From Curtobacterium sp. ISL-83 (GTDB taxonomy: Bacteria > Actinomycetota > Actinomycetes > Actinomycetales > Microbacteriaceae), in contig NZ_JAGGPH010000007.1 of NCBI RefSeq assembly GCF_018613895.1, positions 682,001 to 746,000 on the forward strand: a stretch of 64,000 bases of DNA. The letters are read 5' to 3'. Below are positions 17,070-25,446 of this stretch, piece after piece. A model generated the notes under the pieces. It saw only the letters and a list, made by a program, of their open reading frames with translations, was not told the DNA's origin and made no database searches. Every line of letters starts with the position of its first letter. The first letter of the stretch is position 1. Position numbers and translations under genes: made by a program.

Positions 17070-17717
17070 ATGGCCCCCGCGACCGAACCCACCGTCCTGC
17101 TCACCGGATTCGAGCCGTTCGGTGAGGACTCGCGCAACCCGTCGTGGGACGCGGTGCAGCAGCTCGCCGCGACCTGGGACGGCCCCGCGAACCTGGTCGT
17201 CGCGTGCCTGCCCGTCGTGTTCGCCGAGGAGCGTGCGCGTCTCGCCGCCCTCCTGCAGGAGCACCACCCGGACGTCGTCATCGGCACCGGACTCGCGTCC
17301 GGCCGTTCCGCGGTCACGCCCGAGCGGGTCGCGATCAACGTGCAGGACGCACGGATCCCGGACAACGCGGGCGCCCAGCCGGTCGACGAGCCGATCGACC
17401 CGGAGGGGCCGGCGGCGTTCTTCTCGACCCTGCCGGTCAAGCGCATCGTGCGGGGGATCCGCGACGCCGGCGTCCCGGCCGCCGTGTCGAACACCGCCGG
17501 CACGTTCACCTGCAACCAGGTGTTCTACGAACTCATGGCATCGGCTGCGCGTGACGGGTTCCGCGCCGGGTTCGTCCACGTGCCCGCGACCCCGGAGCTC
17601 GGGTTCGACGGACCGACGCTCCCGCTCGACCAGATCGTCGCGGCGTTGCGCGTCGTCGTGCACGAATCGCTCGACGGCGGACCGGACCTCGTCGAGCAGG
17701 GCGGTGCGGAGCACTAG
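17070..17717 (+). CDS. pcp: Pyrrolidone-carboxylate peptidase (pyroglutamyl peptidase I)
   Basis: Cytosolic cysteine peptidase (C15) that removes N-terminal pyroglutamate from peptides. 215 residues, the usual length. Seen: LLTGFEPFGEDSRNPSW at the start, the catalytic triad candidates Glu85 (PERVAIN), Cys148 (NTAGTFTCNQVFY) and His170 (GFVHVP). ATG at 17070 is preferred to the GTG at 17067 because the -10 box spacing fits. It may cooperate with the peptide uptake and peptidase genes at the left of the window. Confidence 0.93.
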   Translation: MAPATEPTVLLTGFEPFGEDSRNPSWDAVQQLAATWDGPANLVVACLPVVFAEERARLAALLQEHHPDVVIGTGLASGRSAVTPERVAINVQDARIPDNAGAQPVDEPIDPEGPAAFFSTLPVKRIVRGIRDAGVPAAVSNTAGTFTCNQVFYELMASAARDGFRAGFVHVPATPELGFDGPTLPLDQIVAALRVVVHESLDGGPDLVEQGGAEH

Positions 17718-17794
17718 GCGTCCGCTGAACGATCTCCGAGGGTTTCGCGCACAAATCGCGCTCAGCACCGGGCCGAGCCTGCGAGCATGGTCAG

Positions 17795-18523
17795 ATGACC
17801 GCCGCTCCTGAACCGCTCCGCCCGAACCGGCGGACCGCCGACGTCAACGGGATCCTCATCCCGAGTACCCATCCGTTGGCTTCGGTGGCGATCGCCATCG
17901 CTGCGGTCATCGTCATCACGCTGGTCGGGTTCACGCTCGGAACGGTCGACCTCGGGCTCGCCAAGGCGTTGAACGGGCTGCACACGGGCGCGCTCGGTGC
18001 GTTCTCCAGCGCGGTCTACCACGTGATCAGCCCCGCGCCGGCGATCGGCATCACCGTCGTCGTCACCGCGGTGATCTGGTGGCGTGGACGTGACATCCGG
18101 CCTGCCGCGGCGTTCGCCGGCACGATCGCGATCACCTGGCTGCCCTCCGCGGTCGTCAAGGAGATCGTGCACCGCGCGCGTCCGGATGTGCACGTCCTGC
18201 CGCACCCCTTCCCGGTGCAGCCCGACCCCGGGTACCCGAGCGGCCACACCGTCTACATCACCGTGTTCGTGATCGCCCTGGTGTGGTTGCTCCGTGACAC
18301 CCGCTGGCACCGGCTCGCGCGGACCCTCGGGGTCATCGTGATCGTGGTCGTGTTCTTCGCCGTGACGATCGACGCCGTGCACTACCCGACGGACGCGCTC
18401 GCCTCGATCCTGTGGGCGGCCGCGATCGCGCCGGGCGTGCGGGTGGTGTGGGTCGACTGGCTGATGCCGAAGATCCCGTTCCTGCGCCCCGACGCCACCG
18501 GGAGGCGCGCCGTCCGCTCCTGA
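17795..18523 (+). CDS. PAP2 family membrane phosphatase
   Basis: 242-residue integral membrane lipid phosphatase. The three phosphatase motifs are visible: KEIVHRARP (KxxxxxxRP), YPSGH, and a final HYPTD block. About five membrane helices. Likely acts on phosphatidate, undecaprenyl pyrophosphate or a similar lipid on the outer membrane face. CATGGT just upstream may be the -10 box. Convergent with soxR, with 42 nt between the two. Confidence 0.9.
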   Translation: MTAAPEPLRPNRRTADVNGILIPSTHPLASVAIAIAAVIVITLVGFTLGTVDLGLAKALNGLHTGALGAFSSAVYHVISPAPAIGITVVVTAVIWWRGRDIRPAAAFAGTIAITWLPSAVVKEIVHRARPDVHVLPHPFPVQPDPGYPSGHTVYITVFVIALVWLLRDTRWHRLARTLGVIVIVVVFFAVTIDAVHYPTDALASILWAAAIAPGVRVVWVDWLMPKIPFLRPDATGRRAVRS

Positions 18524-18565
18524 GCGCGTGCGCCGCGGCTCGCAGCACAGCGACCCCCGCCCGCG

Positions 18566-19054
18566 TCAGTCCACCGCGTCCGTGAGCTCGTCCTCGATCG
18601 GCAGCAGTCGCCGCGCCCCGTGTCCCTCGTCGCCGAGTGCGTCGCCCGGGTTCATCACCAGGCAGGCGTTCAGTGACACGCAGCCGCACCCGATGCACTG
18701 GTTCATCTCGCGCTGCAGCCGCTCGAGTTCGCGTTGCCGAGCCTGCAGCCGAGCACGCCAGCGCTCACCGAGCCGGTCCCAGTCCCGCAGCGACGGCATC
18801 CGGTCGGCCGGGAGCGCCGCGAACTGCTCCGCGACCTCGCTCAACGGGATCCCGAGACGTTTCGCCACCTGGATGATCGCGATGCGGCGCTCGACGTGCC
18901 GGGGGTAGAGCCGGGTGCCGCCCGTCGTGCGCTCCGGGCGGATGAGGCCCTTGCGCTCGTAGAAGTGCAGGGCCGACGCGGCGACCCCGGTGCGGCGCAC
19001 GATCTCGCCGATCGGCAGCAGATCGGTCGGCTTCGGGTCCGGGATCTCCACCAT
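18566..19054 (-). CDS. soxR: Redox-sensitive transcriptional activator SoxR
   Basis: MerR-family regulator, 162 residues. N-terminal winged helix (LLPIGEIVRRTGVAASALHFYERKG pattern, residues about 12-36), dimer helix, and the diagnostic iron-sulphur ligand set CIGCGCVSLNAC (C-x2-C-x-C-x5-C). It senses redox-active compounds or superoxide through its 2Fe-2S cluster. ATG at 19054 lies 7 nt after a TAGGAT box (19062-19067), a leaderless start. A dyad in the promoter spacer (19068-19084) may be its own operator. Likely targets: itself, the adjacent MFS exporter, or the upstream reductase. Confidence 0.93.
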   Translation of the reverse strand: MVEIPDPKPTDLLPIGEIVRRTGVAASALHFYERKGLIRPERTTGGTRLYPRHVERRIAIIQVAKRLGIPLSEVAEQFAALPADRMPSLRDWDRLGERWRARLQARQRELERLQREMNQCIGCGCVSLNACLVMNPGDALGDEGHGARRLLPIEDELTDAVD

Positions 19055-19061
19055 GGTCGAG

Positions 19062-19084
19062 ATCCTACGACCGGGGGCCGGTCG
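19062..19084 (-). promoter_or_regulatory. soxR -10 box and spacer dyad
   Basis: TAGGAT at 19062-19067 (minus strand) followed upstream by CGACCGG-3 nt-CCGGTCG (19068-19084). MerR-family proteins bind dyads between -35 and -10, so autoregulation is plausible, but the sequence does not match the known CCTCAAG-type SoxR box. Confidence 0.4.
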
Positions 19085-19107
19085 GCCAGCCGGCTGTGGA
19101 GGACCGG

Positions 19108-20142
19108 TCAGGAGACCCCGACGCGCCGCCCGCCCCGGAGGCGCTCTCGCGTGAGCGCGGGCAGCGGGAACCCGGTGTCCCGTTCGAGCACGTGCGTCCC
19201 CGGCGGGACGACCGCGTCGACGGCGTCGAGCAGGTCGTCGTCCAACACGACCTCCGCCGCCTGCACGTAGGCGTCGACGTGCGACACGGTGCGCGGCCCG
19301 ACCACCACGGACGACACGTCGGGGTGGGTCAGCGCGAACCCGACCGAGAGTTCCAGCAGGGTGATCCCGGCGTCGTCGGCGAGGCGCCCCAGCCGATCGG
19401 TGACCTCCAGCTTCCGGCGGTTCCGGGCCGACCCCAGGTCGAAGCCGGCCGGGTCGTCGAGCGCTCCGGACGACCGCGGCTGGACCGCTCCGCTCCGGTA
19501 CGCGCCGGCCAACCACCCACCGGCGAGCGGCGCACCCGCGAGCACGCCGAGGCCGAACCGCCGCGCCACGGGCAGCACGGTGCGCTCCGCGGTGCGGGTC
19601 AGGATCGAGTACGGCACGTGCGTCGCCGAGGCGCTCTTCGCTCCCGAGCGCAGCCACTGCGCCTCCACGAGCTCCTCGGCGGGGAACCCCGGGATACCGA
19701 ACGCGCGGATCTTGCCCTGCGCGACGAGGTCCGCCAACGCGTCGAGGGTCTCGTCGAGCGACGTCGCCGGGTCCGGGTGCGCGGGCTGGTACAGGTCGAT
19801 GACGTCCGTCCCCAGGCGCTCGAGGCTCCGTTCGACCGCGCGGAACATCCAGCGCCGGCCGTTCCCCCGGTGCGCCGGGTCGTGGTCGACGGGGTCGCCG
19901 AACCGCACGGACACGAACACGTCGTCACGGTGACCGTCGAGCGCCCGACCGACCGCCGTCTCCGCGAGGCCCGCCCCGTGCGCGTCGGACACGTCGACGG
20001 CCGTGATCCCCCGCCCGAGCGCGTCGAGCACCAGCCGCGAGGCCTCGTCGAGGTCCCGCTCGGCCACCGTCGCGAGGGCCCGCGTCCCGAGCGTCAGCGC
20101 GCTGACGGGCGCTCCCGTGCGCCCGGTTCGTCGCTGTTCCAT
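19108..20142 (-). CDS. Aldo/keto reductase-fold protein with degenerate active site
   Basis: 344 residues with clear AKR fold landmarks (RRTGRTGAPVSALTLGT, SLERLGTDVIDLYQ, GKIRAFGI, and the cofactor region near VSSVVVGPR). Of the Asp-Tyr-Lys-His tetrad only Asp50 remains: the Tyr position is His55 (SDAHG), Lys is Arg80 (SVRFG), and His is Ala121 (YQPAHPD, His shifted one residue). So it may be inactive as a classical reductase or have altered chemistry. ATG at 20142 sits 7 nt after TATGGT, which decides the start against the ATG at 20154. Upstream of, and same direction as, soxR. Confidence 0.85.
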   Translation of the reverse strand: MEQRRTGRTGAPVSALTLGTRALATVAERDLDEASRLVLDALGRGITAVDVSDAHGAGLAETAVGRALDGHRDDVFVSVRFGDPVDHDPAHRGNGRRWMFRAVERSLERLGTDVIDLYQPAHPDPATSLDETLDALADLVAQGKIRAFGIPGFPAEELVEAQWLRSGAKSASATHVPYSILTRTAERTVLPVARRFGLGVLAGAPLAGGWLAGAYRSGAVQPRSSGALDDPAGFDLGSARNRRKLEVTDRLGRLADDAGITLLELSVGFALTHPDVSSVVVGPRTVSHVDAYVQAAEVVLDDDLLDAVDAVVPPGTHVLERDTGFPLPALTRERLRGGRRVGVS

Positions 20143-20149
20143 GCGCGCC

Positions 20150-20155
20150 ACCATA
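20150..20155 (-). promoter_or_regulatory. -10 box for the aldo/keto reductase gene
   Basis: TATGGT on the minus strand, 7 nt before the ATG at 20142; leaderless layout that fixes the start codon. Confidence 0.55.
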
Positions 20156-20200
20156 GGTGGCGACCACCCCGGGACGGTTGCTCGGTGACGCGGCGTTACC

Positions 20201-20349
20201 CGCGCCTCCCGTCCGCCCCTTGCTACCCTGGACGGGCAGTTCACAACACGCAGTGTGTATCTACCGGCCGCCGGCACCCCGGCGGAACAACGGCGGCACC
20301 CGATGGGTCCGCCTCCGCTGAACCGGGCCGGGCCGAGAAGGCACACCCC
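20201..20349 (+). promoter_or_regulatory. Leader of the MFS gene with dyad and hairpin
   Basis: After a half copy of the dispersed palindrome (CGCGCCTCCCGTCCG, 20201-20215) come a short dyad ACACGCAGTGT around 20246-20256 and a hairpin CCGCCGG-4 nt-CCGGCGG (20268-20285). The first could be an operator, the second part of the mRNA leader. No recognised riboswitch. Confidence 0.4.
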
Positions 20350-21573
20350 ATGCTCCACGCACGACCGTCCGACGTCTCGCTGGTCTCCCACACCGGCCGC
20401 TGGTACTTCCCGATCGCGTTGATCGCGCGGCTCCCCTTCGCGATGATGGTCGTCGGGGTCCTGACGCTCGTCGTCGCCTCCCGTGACTCTGTCGCCCTGG
20501 GCGGGGTCAACTCGGCGTTCGTCGGGATCGGGTCCGCGATCTTCGGCCCCATGGTCGGCGCCGCTGCCGACCGGTTCGGCCAACGTGCCGTGCTCGTCCC
20601 CGTCGGCCTGGCGAACGCGGCGCTGCTCGGGGCGTTCCCGTTCGTCGTCCAGGGCACCGCTCCGGACCTCGCCGTCCTGGCGATGTCGTTCCTGATCGGC
20701 GCGTCCGCGCCGCAGGTCGCCCCGATGTCCCGCACCCGGTTGGTCGCGATCGTGCGGCAGCGCATGGCGCCCGACCGCCGCGAGAAGGTCCTCGGCGGCA
20801 CGATGGCCTACGAGTCCGCCGCCGACGAGGTCGTGTTCATCGTCGGACCGTTCCTGGTCGGGCTGCTGGCGACCGCGATCGCGCCGTGGGTGGCGGTCGC
20901 CGGCGCGTCCGCCCTGACCTTCGTGTTCGTGACCGCGTTCGCGTTGCACCCGACCGGCAAGCTCGTGGTCCGCGGTGCCACCGAGGCTGCGCAGGCACCC
21001 GCCCGGCAGCTGCTCGACCCCCGACTCGTGGTGGTCGTCGTCGGGATCCTCGGGGTCGGGCTGTTCTTCGGGTCGACGTTGACCTCGTTGACCGCGTTCA
21101 TGGAGGTGCACGGTGAGTCGTCGCAGGCGGGGCTGCTCTACGGCCTGATGGGCTTCGGATCGGCCGGGTTGGCACTCGGGTCCGCCCTGTTCCCGCGGGC
21201 GTTCGGACTCGGGTGGCGGTGGCTCGTGTTCGGTCTGGTGCTGCTCGGCGGGTCCGTCGCCTTCGCGCTGGCGGACTCGGTGCTCGCGGTCGGGATCGTC
21301 CTCGCCGTCCTGGGGTTCGGGATCGGTCCGACGCTCGTGACGCAGTACTCGCTCGGGTCCGCTCGCTCGCCGGTGGGTCGGTCGGCGACGACGATGACGA
21401 TCCTGGGTTCCGCCGTGATCGTCGGGCAGTCGCTGGCGTCGGCCGTGGTCGGTGACGTCGCGGAGCGCGCCGGAACGCCGACCGCGATGCTGTTCCCCGC
21501 GCTGTCGGCGGCGGTCGTCGTGCTCGCCGCGGTGGCGAACCTGGTGATGGAGCGTCGCGCCGCGACCCGCTGA
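20350..21573 (+). CDS. MFS transporter
   Basis: 407-residue, roughly 12-helix major facilitator. The cytoplasmic loop after helix 2 reads AAADRFGQRAVLV, the MFS motif A position, and a central loop (HPTGKLVVRGATEAAQ) separates the halves. ATG at 20350 lies within a 100-nt leader; no strong ribosome site is visible (GAGAAGG is 11 nt upstream). Substrate unknown; drug or metabolite efflux is the usual role and would suit the neighbouring SoxR. Followed by a degraded palindromic terminator. Confidence 0.88.
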   Translation: MLHARPSDVSLVSHTGRWYFPIALIARLPFAMMVVGVLTLVVASRDSVALGGVNSAFVGIGSAIFGPMVGAAADRFGQRAVLVPVGLANAALLGAFPFVVQGTAPDLAVLAMSFLIGASAPQVAPMSRTRLVAIVRQRMAPDRREKVLGGTMAYESAADEVVFIVGPFLVGLLATAIAPWVAVAGASALTFVFVTAFALHPTGKLVVRGATEAAQAPARQLLDPRLVVVVVGILGVGLFFGSTLTSLTAFMEVHGESSQAGLLYGLMGFGSAGLALGSALFPRAFGLGWRWLVFGLVLLGGSVAFALADSVLAVGIVLAVLGFGIGPTLVTQYSLGSARSPVGRSATTMTILGSAVIVGQSLASAVVGDVAERAGTPTAMLFPALSAAVVVLAAVANLVMERRAATR

Positions 21574-21620
21574 CGGCCGGGAGGCGCGGTGCCGCCCCGC
21601 CACGCACCTCCCGCCCGGCG
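21571..21620. terminator. Degraded copy of the palindromic terminator
   Basis: GGCCGGGAGGCGCGG and CCTCCCGCCCGGC arms pair imperfectly right after the MFS stop. Recognisable as a family member but with several mismatches. Confidence 0.5.
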
Positions 21621-21698
21621 GGGGTCGCGCTGGTGCGGCCGGCGCTGCCGGCTGCGGGCGCGCGGCCCGCTCGGCGTCCGGCCGGCCCGCTCTGCGTC

Positions 21699-21839
21699 GA
21701 TGCGTGTGCATGTTTCGCCGATGCGCTCGTCGATCGACTCGTGCTTCGTCGCACCATGCGCACGCACCGGATGCGTGGGCATGGTGCACCGATCCACGTG
21801 TCGATCGTCTGGTGCTCGGTCGGATCATGCGAACGCGCC
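21699..21839. repeat. Two tandem 71-bp imperfect hairpin units
   Basis: Unit A (21699-21768) and unit B (21770-21839) are direct repeats with a 71-bp period, sharing GATGCGTG, GCATG, CCGAT, GTCGATCG and CATGCG. Each unit is itself an imperfect palindrome centred on CGATCG (centres 21733/21734 and 21804/21805) with 35-nt arms. In addition the right arm of A and left arm of B pair almost perfectly (GCACCATGC at 21751, GCATGGTGC at 21779). No open gene fits. The rest of the 367-nt gap 21574-21940 holds only a CCGGC-rich simple tract (21875-21940) before the mnhG stop. Confidence 0.75.
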
Positions 21840-21940
21840 GAACGCGAGGGCGTCGAGGGGCGCCTCGCTGCCGGCCGCCCGACCACCCGGCCGCCCGGCC
21901 GCCCGGCCACCCCGCTGCCCGGCTGCCCGGCCACCGATCG

Positions 21941-22294
21941 CTACTCGGTGTCGTCGACGAGCAGGTCCTCGTGCCGGTAGTCGCCCGACCGCAGACCGGC
22001 CCGGGCGATCATGTGCGTCGCAACCGGCACCAGGAACAGCTGGAACACCATGACCGGCACGACCATCCAGAGCGCCGCCCAGGTCCACACCGCGACGACC
22101 ACGGCAGCGAGCGCGAACGCCAGGCCGAGCACCTGCGGCTTCGCCATCGCGTGCAGCCGGACGAGCGGGTCGGGGAACCGGACGATCCCGATCCCCGCTC
22201 CGAGCGACAGCCCGGACCCGATCAGGAGCAGCGCGAGGGCGATCCAGGCGCGGATCCCGGCCTCGGCGAGGAACGACTCGATGAGCACGATCAC
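21941..22294 (-). CDS. mnhG: Mrp antiporter subunit G
   Basis: 117-residue membrane protein, three helices, last gene of the Mrp operon. Family pattern IVRFPDPLVRLHAMAKPQVLGL is clear. The GTG start at 22294 overlaps the mnhF stop (GTGA). MnhG is a small structural subunit of the heteromultimeric Na+(K+)/H+ antiporter. The hydrophilic tail ends HEDLLVDDTE. Confidence 0.93.
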   Translation of the reverse strand: MIVLIESFLAEAGIRAWIALALLLIGSGLSLGAGIGIVRFPDPLVRLHAMAKPQVLGLAFALAAVVVAVWTWAALWMVVPVMVFQLFLVPVATHMIARAGLRSGDYRHEDLLVDDTE

Positions 22295-22677
22295 GGTGTG
22301 CCTCCTTCGTCGACGGTGGCGTCCGCATCAGCGGCGGCATCGGTGCGGGCGTCGACATCGGTGCCGACCTTCGCGGCACCGAGTCCGTCGTCCGACGGGT
22401 CCGACGACGGCGTGACCGCCCGTGCCACCGCCACCGTGGCGAACACACTCGTCGCCGCGATCACCACCAACACGGGCAACGCCGTGAGGTCCCGGCGGAT
22501 CACCATCGCCGCCGCGATCACCACCAGGACCGTCGTCAGCACCATGTCCGACCCGATCATCCGGTCGAGGATCGTCGGGCCGCGGACGATCCGCCACACC
22601 GCGAGCGCGAGCGCGCCCCCGAGCAGCGCCAGGACCAGGAGGACCCCGATCGCCATGACGACCACCGCGGCGCTCAC
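22291..22677 (-). CDS. mnhF: Mrp antiporter subunit F
   Basis: 128 residues: three membrane helices (about 2-90) with the MnhF core RIVRGPTILDRMIGSDM and then an unusually long acidic, Ala/Asp-rich cytoplasmic tail (about 95-128) not needed in other MnhF proteins. GTG at 22677 overlaps the mnhE stop by 4 nt. Longer upstream reading frame lies inside mnhE and is rejected. Confidence 0.92.
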   Translation of the reverse strand: MSAAVVVMAIGVLLVLALLGGALALAVWRIVRGPTILDRMIGSDMVLTTVLVVIAAAMVIRRDLTALPVLVVIAATSVFATVAVARAVTPSSDPSDDGLGAAKVGTDVDARTDAAADADATVDEGGTP

Positions 22678-23297
22678 CGGACCACCGCCGGCAGGGGTTC
22701 GGACAGCTCCGAGACGTCCTGCTTCGACCCGAGTGCACGGATCACGAGCGCCTCGATGCCGAGTGCCTCCTGCCGCGCGTCGGCCACCTGGGAGACGCGT
22801 TCGGTGTCCAGCACGTGCAGCAGCAACCGACGACGGCGGAGGTCGACGTCGGCGACGTACGACCCCGGCACGAGCGAGATCGCGAGGGTGGCCAGGGTGA
22901 AGGTCATCTCGGACGTCGAGTGGAGCTGCACGAGCGTGATGGAGCTCCGTCGCACCCCTCGGGGCCGGAACGCGACCCAGGCCACCCGGAACGAGGCGAC
23001 GACGACCAGCCAGGACCACACCGTCAGGAAGTGCAGGAAGTGCACGACCGAGAACCGCGCGGACAGCGGCACGGGCGGGAGCGGCAGCAGCTGGGTGACG
23101 AGGAGCGCCACCACGACGCCGCACAGCAGCGTGAGCGGGGTCCACGATCCCCAGAGCAGCGCCCAGAGCACCGTCAGCCCGGCCACGAGCGGGACGTCGT
23201 AGCGCCAGGCGACCGCGATGCGGCGTGCCTTCGTGATCCGCCGGGTGTCGTCCCGAGGCGCGCGCGAACGGGGTCGGGACCCGGACCGGGGGCTCAT
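22674..23297 (-). CDS. mnhE: Mrp antiporter subunit E
   Basis: 207 residues. A basic N-terminus (about 1-28) precedes two to three membrane helices, then the cytoplasmic MnhE domain with TLATLAISLVPGSYVADVD, a good family match. ATG at 23297 overlaps the mnhD stop (ATGA). MnhE stabilises the complex in other systems. Confidence 0.92.
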   Translation of the reverse strand: MSPRSGSRPRSRAPRDDTRRITKARRIAVAWRYDVPLVAGLTVLWALLWGSWTPLTLLCGVVVALLVTQLLPLPPVPLSARFSVVHFLHFLTVWSWLVVVASFRVAWVAFRPRGVRRSSITLVQLHSTSEMTFTLATLAISLVPGSYVADVDLRRRRLLLHVLDTERVSQVADARQEALGIEALVIRALGSKQDVSELSEPLPAVVR

Positions 23298-24988
23298 GGC
23301 CGGCCTCCGAGGACGGCCTGCACGTACTGGTCGGGCGACTCGAGCGACCGGGCAGCGCGTGTGGCGTACCCGTAGAGCGGACCGGCCACGACGGTGAGCG
23401 CCACGGATCCGAGCACCGCGACGGTCGTGACCCCGACGAGCATCCGGGGCAGCCGCGCCGTGGCTGGTGCGGCGCCGGCAGCACCGGCAGCGACGGTCGC
23501 CGGACGGGAGGGACGGCGCACGTCCGCCGCGTCGGTGGCGGTCACCGAGCCTCCCGGCACCGAGCCCTGCGTCCCCGAGCCCTCAGGCACCGGGACGGCC
23601 GCCGGTTCCGGCGCCCGCAGGTGCGCCGCCGGCTCCGCGACCGCGACGTGCGGCGCAGCCGCTTCCGCCGCGGCCTTCGGCCGCCAGAACGCGGCGTCCC
23701 ACACCCGCATGAGCGCGTACAGGGTGAGCAGCGACGTGACGACCCCGGCACCGATCGTGACGTACGCCAGGGGGGAGCCGTCCTCGGCGGCGGCGCGGAA
23801 CAGCCCGAGCTTGCCGATGAACCCGGAGAACGGCGGGATCCCGCCCAGGTTGAACGCGGGCACCAGGTACAGCGCGGCCAGCAGTGGCGCGGCCTTGAGC
23901 AACCCACCGAGCGATCGCGTGGACGTCGTGCCGCCGAGACGTTCCATGAGGCCCGAGACCAGGAACAGGGTGGTCTGCACGACGATGTGGTGCACCGTGT
24001 AGAAGACCGCCGCGGCGGTGCCCGCGACGCTGCCGAGCCCGATGCCCATGACCATGAACCCGATGTGGCTGATGAGCGTGAAGGACAGCAGTCGTTTCAC
24101 GTCCGTCTGGGACACCGCGCCGAGCACGCCGACCACCATCGTCAGGACCGCGACCACGAGCAGGACGTCGTTGAGCTGCGGGCCGGGGAAGACCACCGTC
24201 TCGAGTCGGATGATCGCGTAGATGCCGACCTTCGTCAGCAGACCGGCGAACACGGCTGTGACCGGCGCGGGCGCGGTCGGGTAGGAGTCGGGCAGCCAGA
24301 ACGCCAGCGGGAACACCGCGGCCTTGATGCCGAACCCGATCAGCAGCATGGTGTGCAGGAGCAGCTGCACGTGTTCCGGCAGGGCGGCGACGCGTTCGGA
24401 CAGCTGCGCGATGTTCACGGTGCCGGTCGCGCCGTAGACGAGCCCGATGGCGGCGAGGAAGATCGCCGACGCGATCAGGCTCGTCACGATGTACGTGGTC
24501 CCGGCGCGCACCCGTTGTTCGCTGCCACCCAGGGTGATGAGCACGTAGCTCGCCACCAGGAGCATCTCGAACGCGACGTACAGGTTGAACAGGTCGCCGG
24601 CGACGAACGAGTCCAGGACGCCGGCGGCCAGCACGAGGTACGTCGGGGAGAAGATCGTGACGGGCGCTTCGCCGTCGTCAGCGGCCAGGCCCTGCCCGAT
24701 CGAGAACAGCAGGACGAGCAGGAGCACGCTCGCGCTGACGGTCGCGAGCAGTGCGCTCAGCCGATCCACCACGAGCGAGATGCCGTACGGGGCGTCCCAG
24801 CCGCCGACCTGGACGACGATCGTCCCGTGCCGGTCGACGAGCACCATCAGGGTCGCAGCGACGGCGAGCGCCACGACGAGCACGGCGACGGTGATCGCGC
24901 GCTGCAGCTTCTGGTGCTGCAGGAGTCCGAGGGCGGCACCGGCACCGAGGACCGGCACGAGCACCAGGAGCGGGACGAGCCAGGTCAT
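23294..24988 (-). CDS. mnhD: Mrp antiporter subunit D (NuoN/complex-I-like)
   Basis: 564-residue polytopic protein homologous to complex I antiporter subunits. Key charged residues sit in the expected places: FEMLLVASYVLI (helix-5 Glu), GFGIKAAVFPLAFWLPDSYP (Lys in helix 7), and HHIVVQTTLFL later. The C-terminal loop (about 430-510) is Pro/Ala/Gly rich and longer than usual before a final helix. ATG at 24988 overlaps the mnhC stop. One of the two proton-channel subunits. Confidence 0.95.
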   Translation of the reverse strand: MTWLVPLLVLVPVLGAGAALGLLQHQKLQRAITVAVLVVALAVAATLMVLVDRHGTIVVQVGGWDAPYGISLVVDRLSALLATVSASVLLLVLLFSIGQGLAADDGEAPVTIFSPTYLVLAAGVLDSFVAGDLFNLYVAFEMLLVASYVLITLGGSEQRVRAGTTYIVTSLIASAIFLAAIGLVYGATGTVNIAQLSERVAALPEHVQLLLHTMLLIGFGIKAAVFPLAFWLPDSYPTAPAPVTAVFAGLLTKVGIYAIIRLETVVFPGPQLNDVLLVVAVLTMVVGVLGAVSQTDVKRLLSFTLISHIGFMVMGIGLGSVAGTAAAVFYTVHHIVVQTTLFLVSGLMERLGGTTSTRSLGGLLKAAPLLAALYLVPAFNLGGIPPFSGFIGKLGLFRAAAEDGSPLAYVTIGAGVVTSLLTLYALMRVWDAAFWRPKAAAEAAAPHVAVAEPAAHLRAPEPAAVPVPEGSGTQGSVPGGSVTATDAADVRRPSRPATVAAGAAGAAPATARLPRMLVGVTTVAVLGSVALTVVAGPLYGYATRAARSLESPDQYVQAVLGGRP

Positions 24989-25446
24989 CGTGGCGCTCCT
25001 TCCTGCTGCGTGCGGCTCTCGTGCGGGTCGTCGGCGTCCTCGGGGGAGGTCGGGTCGAAGCCCGCCTCGGGGTCATCGTCGGGGTCGTCGGGGTCGTCGC
25101 GCTGCCGACCGATCGCGGCGTCGGCCTCGTCGACCTCGACCTCGTCCGCGCGCGACAGCTTCCACGATCGGTGGATCAGGGCGAGCAGGAACGCGCTCAC
25201 CGCGAAGGTGATCACGATCGCGGTGAGGGCGAACGCCTGTGGCAGCGGGTCCGTGATGCCCGCTGACGACCCACCGATCGGGGGCTTCCCCGCCGCCCCC
25301 GACATCGTCAGGAGCAGCAGGTTGAGGGCGTTCCCGAGGAGCAGGACCCCCAGGAGCATCCGGGTGAGCGAGCGTTCGAGCAGCAGGTAGACCCCGCACG
25401 AGAACAGCACCGCCATGGCGATGACGAGGACCAGGGTGACGGTCAT
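24985..25446 (-). CDS. mnhC: Mrp antiporter subunit C (NuoK-like)
   Basis: 153 residues: three membrane helices (about 1-98) with the NuoK/MnhC pattern LLGVLLLGNALNLLLL and DPLPQAFALTAIVI, then an acidic Asp/Pro-rich cytoplasmic tail of about 50 residues (DDPDDPDDDPEAG). ATG at 25446 overlaps the mnhA stop. Confidence 0.95.
   Translation of the reverse strand: MTVTLVLVIAMAVLFSCGVYLLLERSLTRMLLGVLLLGNALNLLLLTMSGAAGKPPIGGSSAGITDPLPQAFALTAIVITFAVSAFLLALIHRSWKLSRADEVEVDEADAAIGRQRDDPDDPDDDPEAGFDPTSPEDADDPHESRTQQEGAPR

Noticed and set aside
21699-21839. Tandem hairpins as a protein gene or tRNA
   Set aside because: Frames across them belong to shadows; no cloverleaf, acceptor or T-loop sequence.
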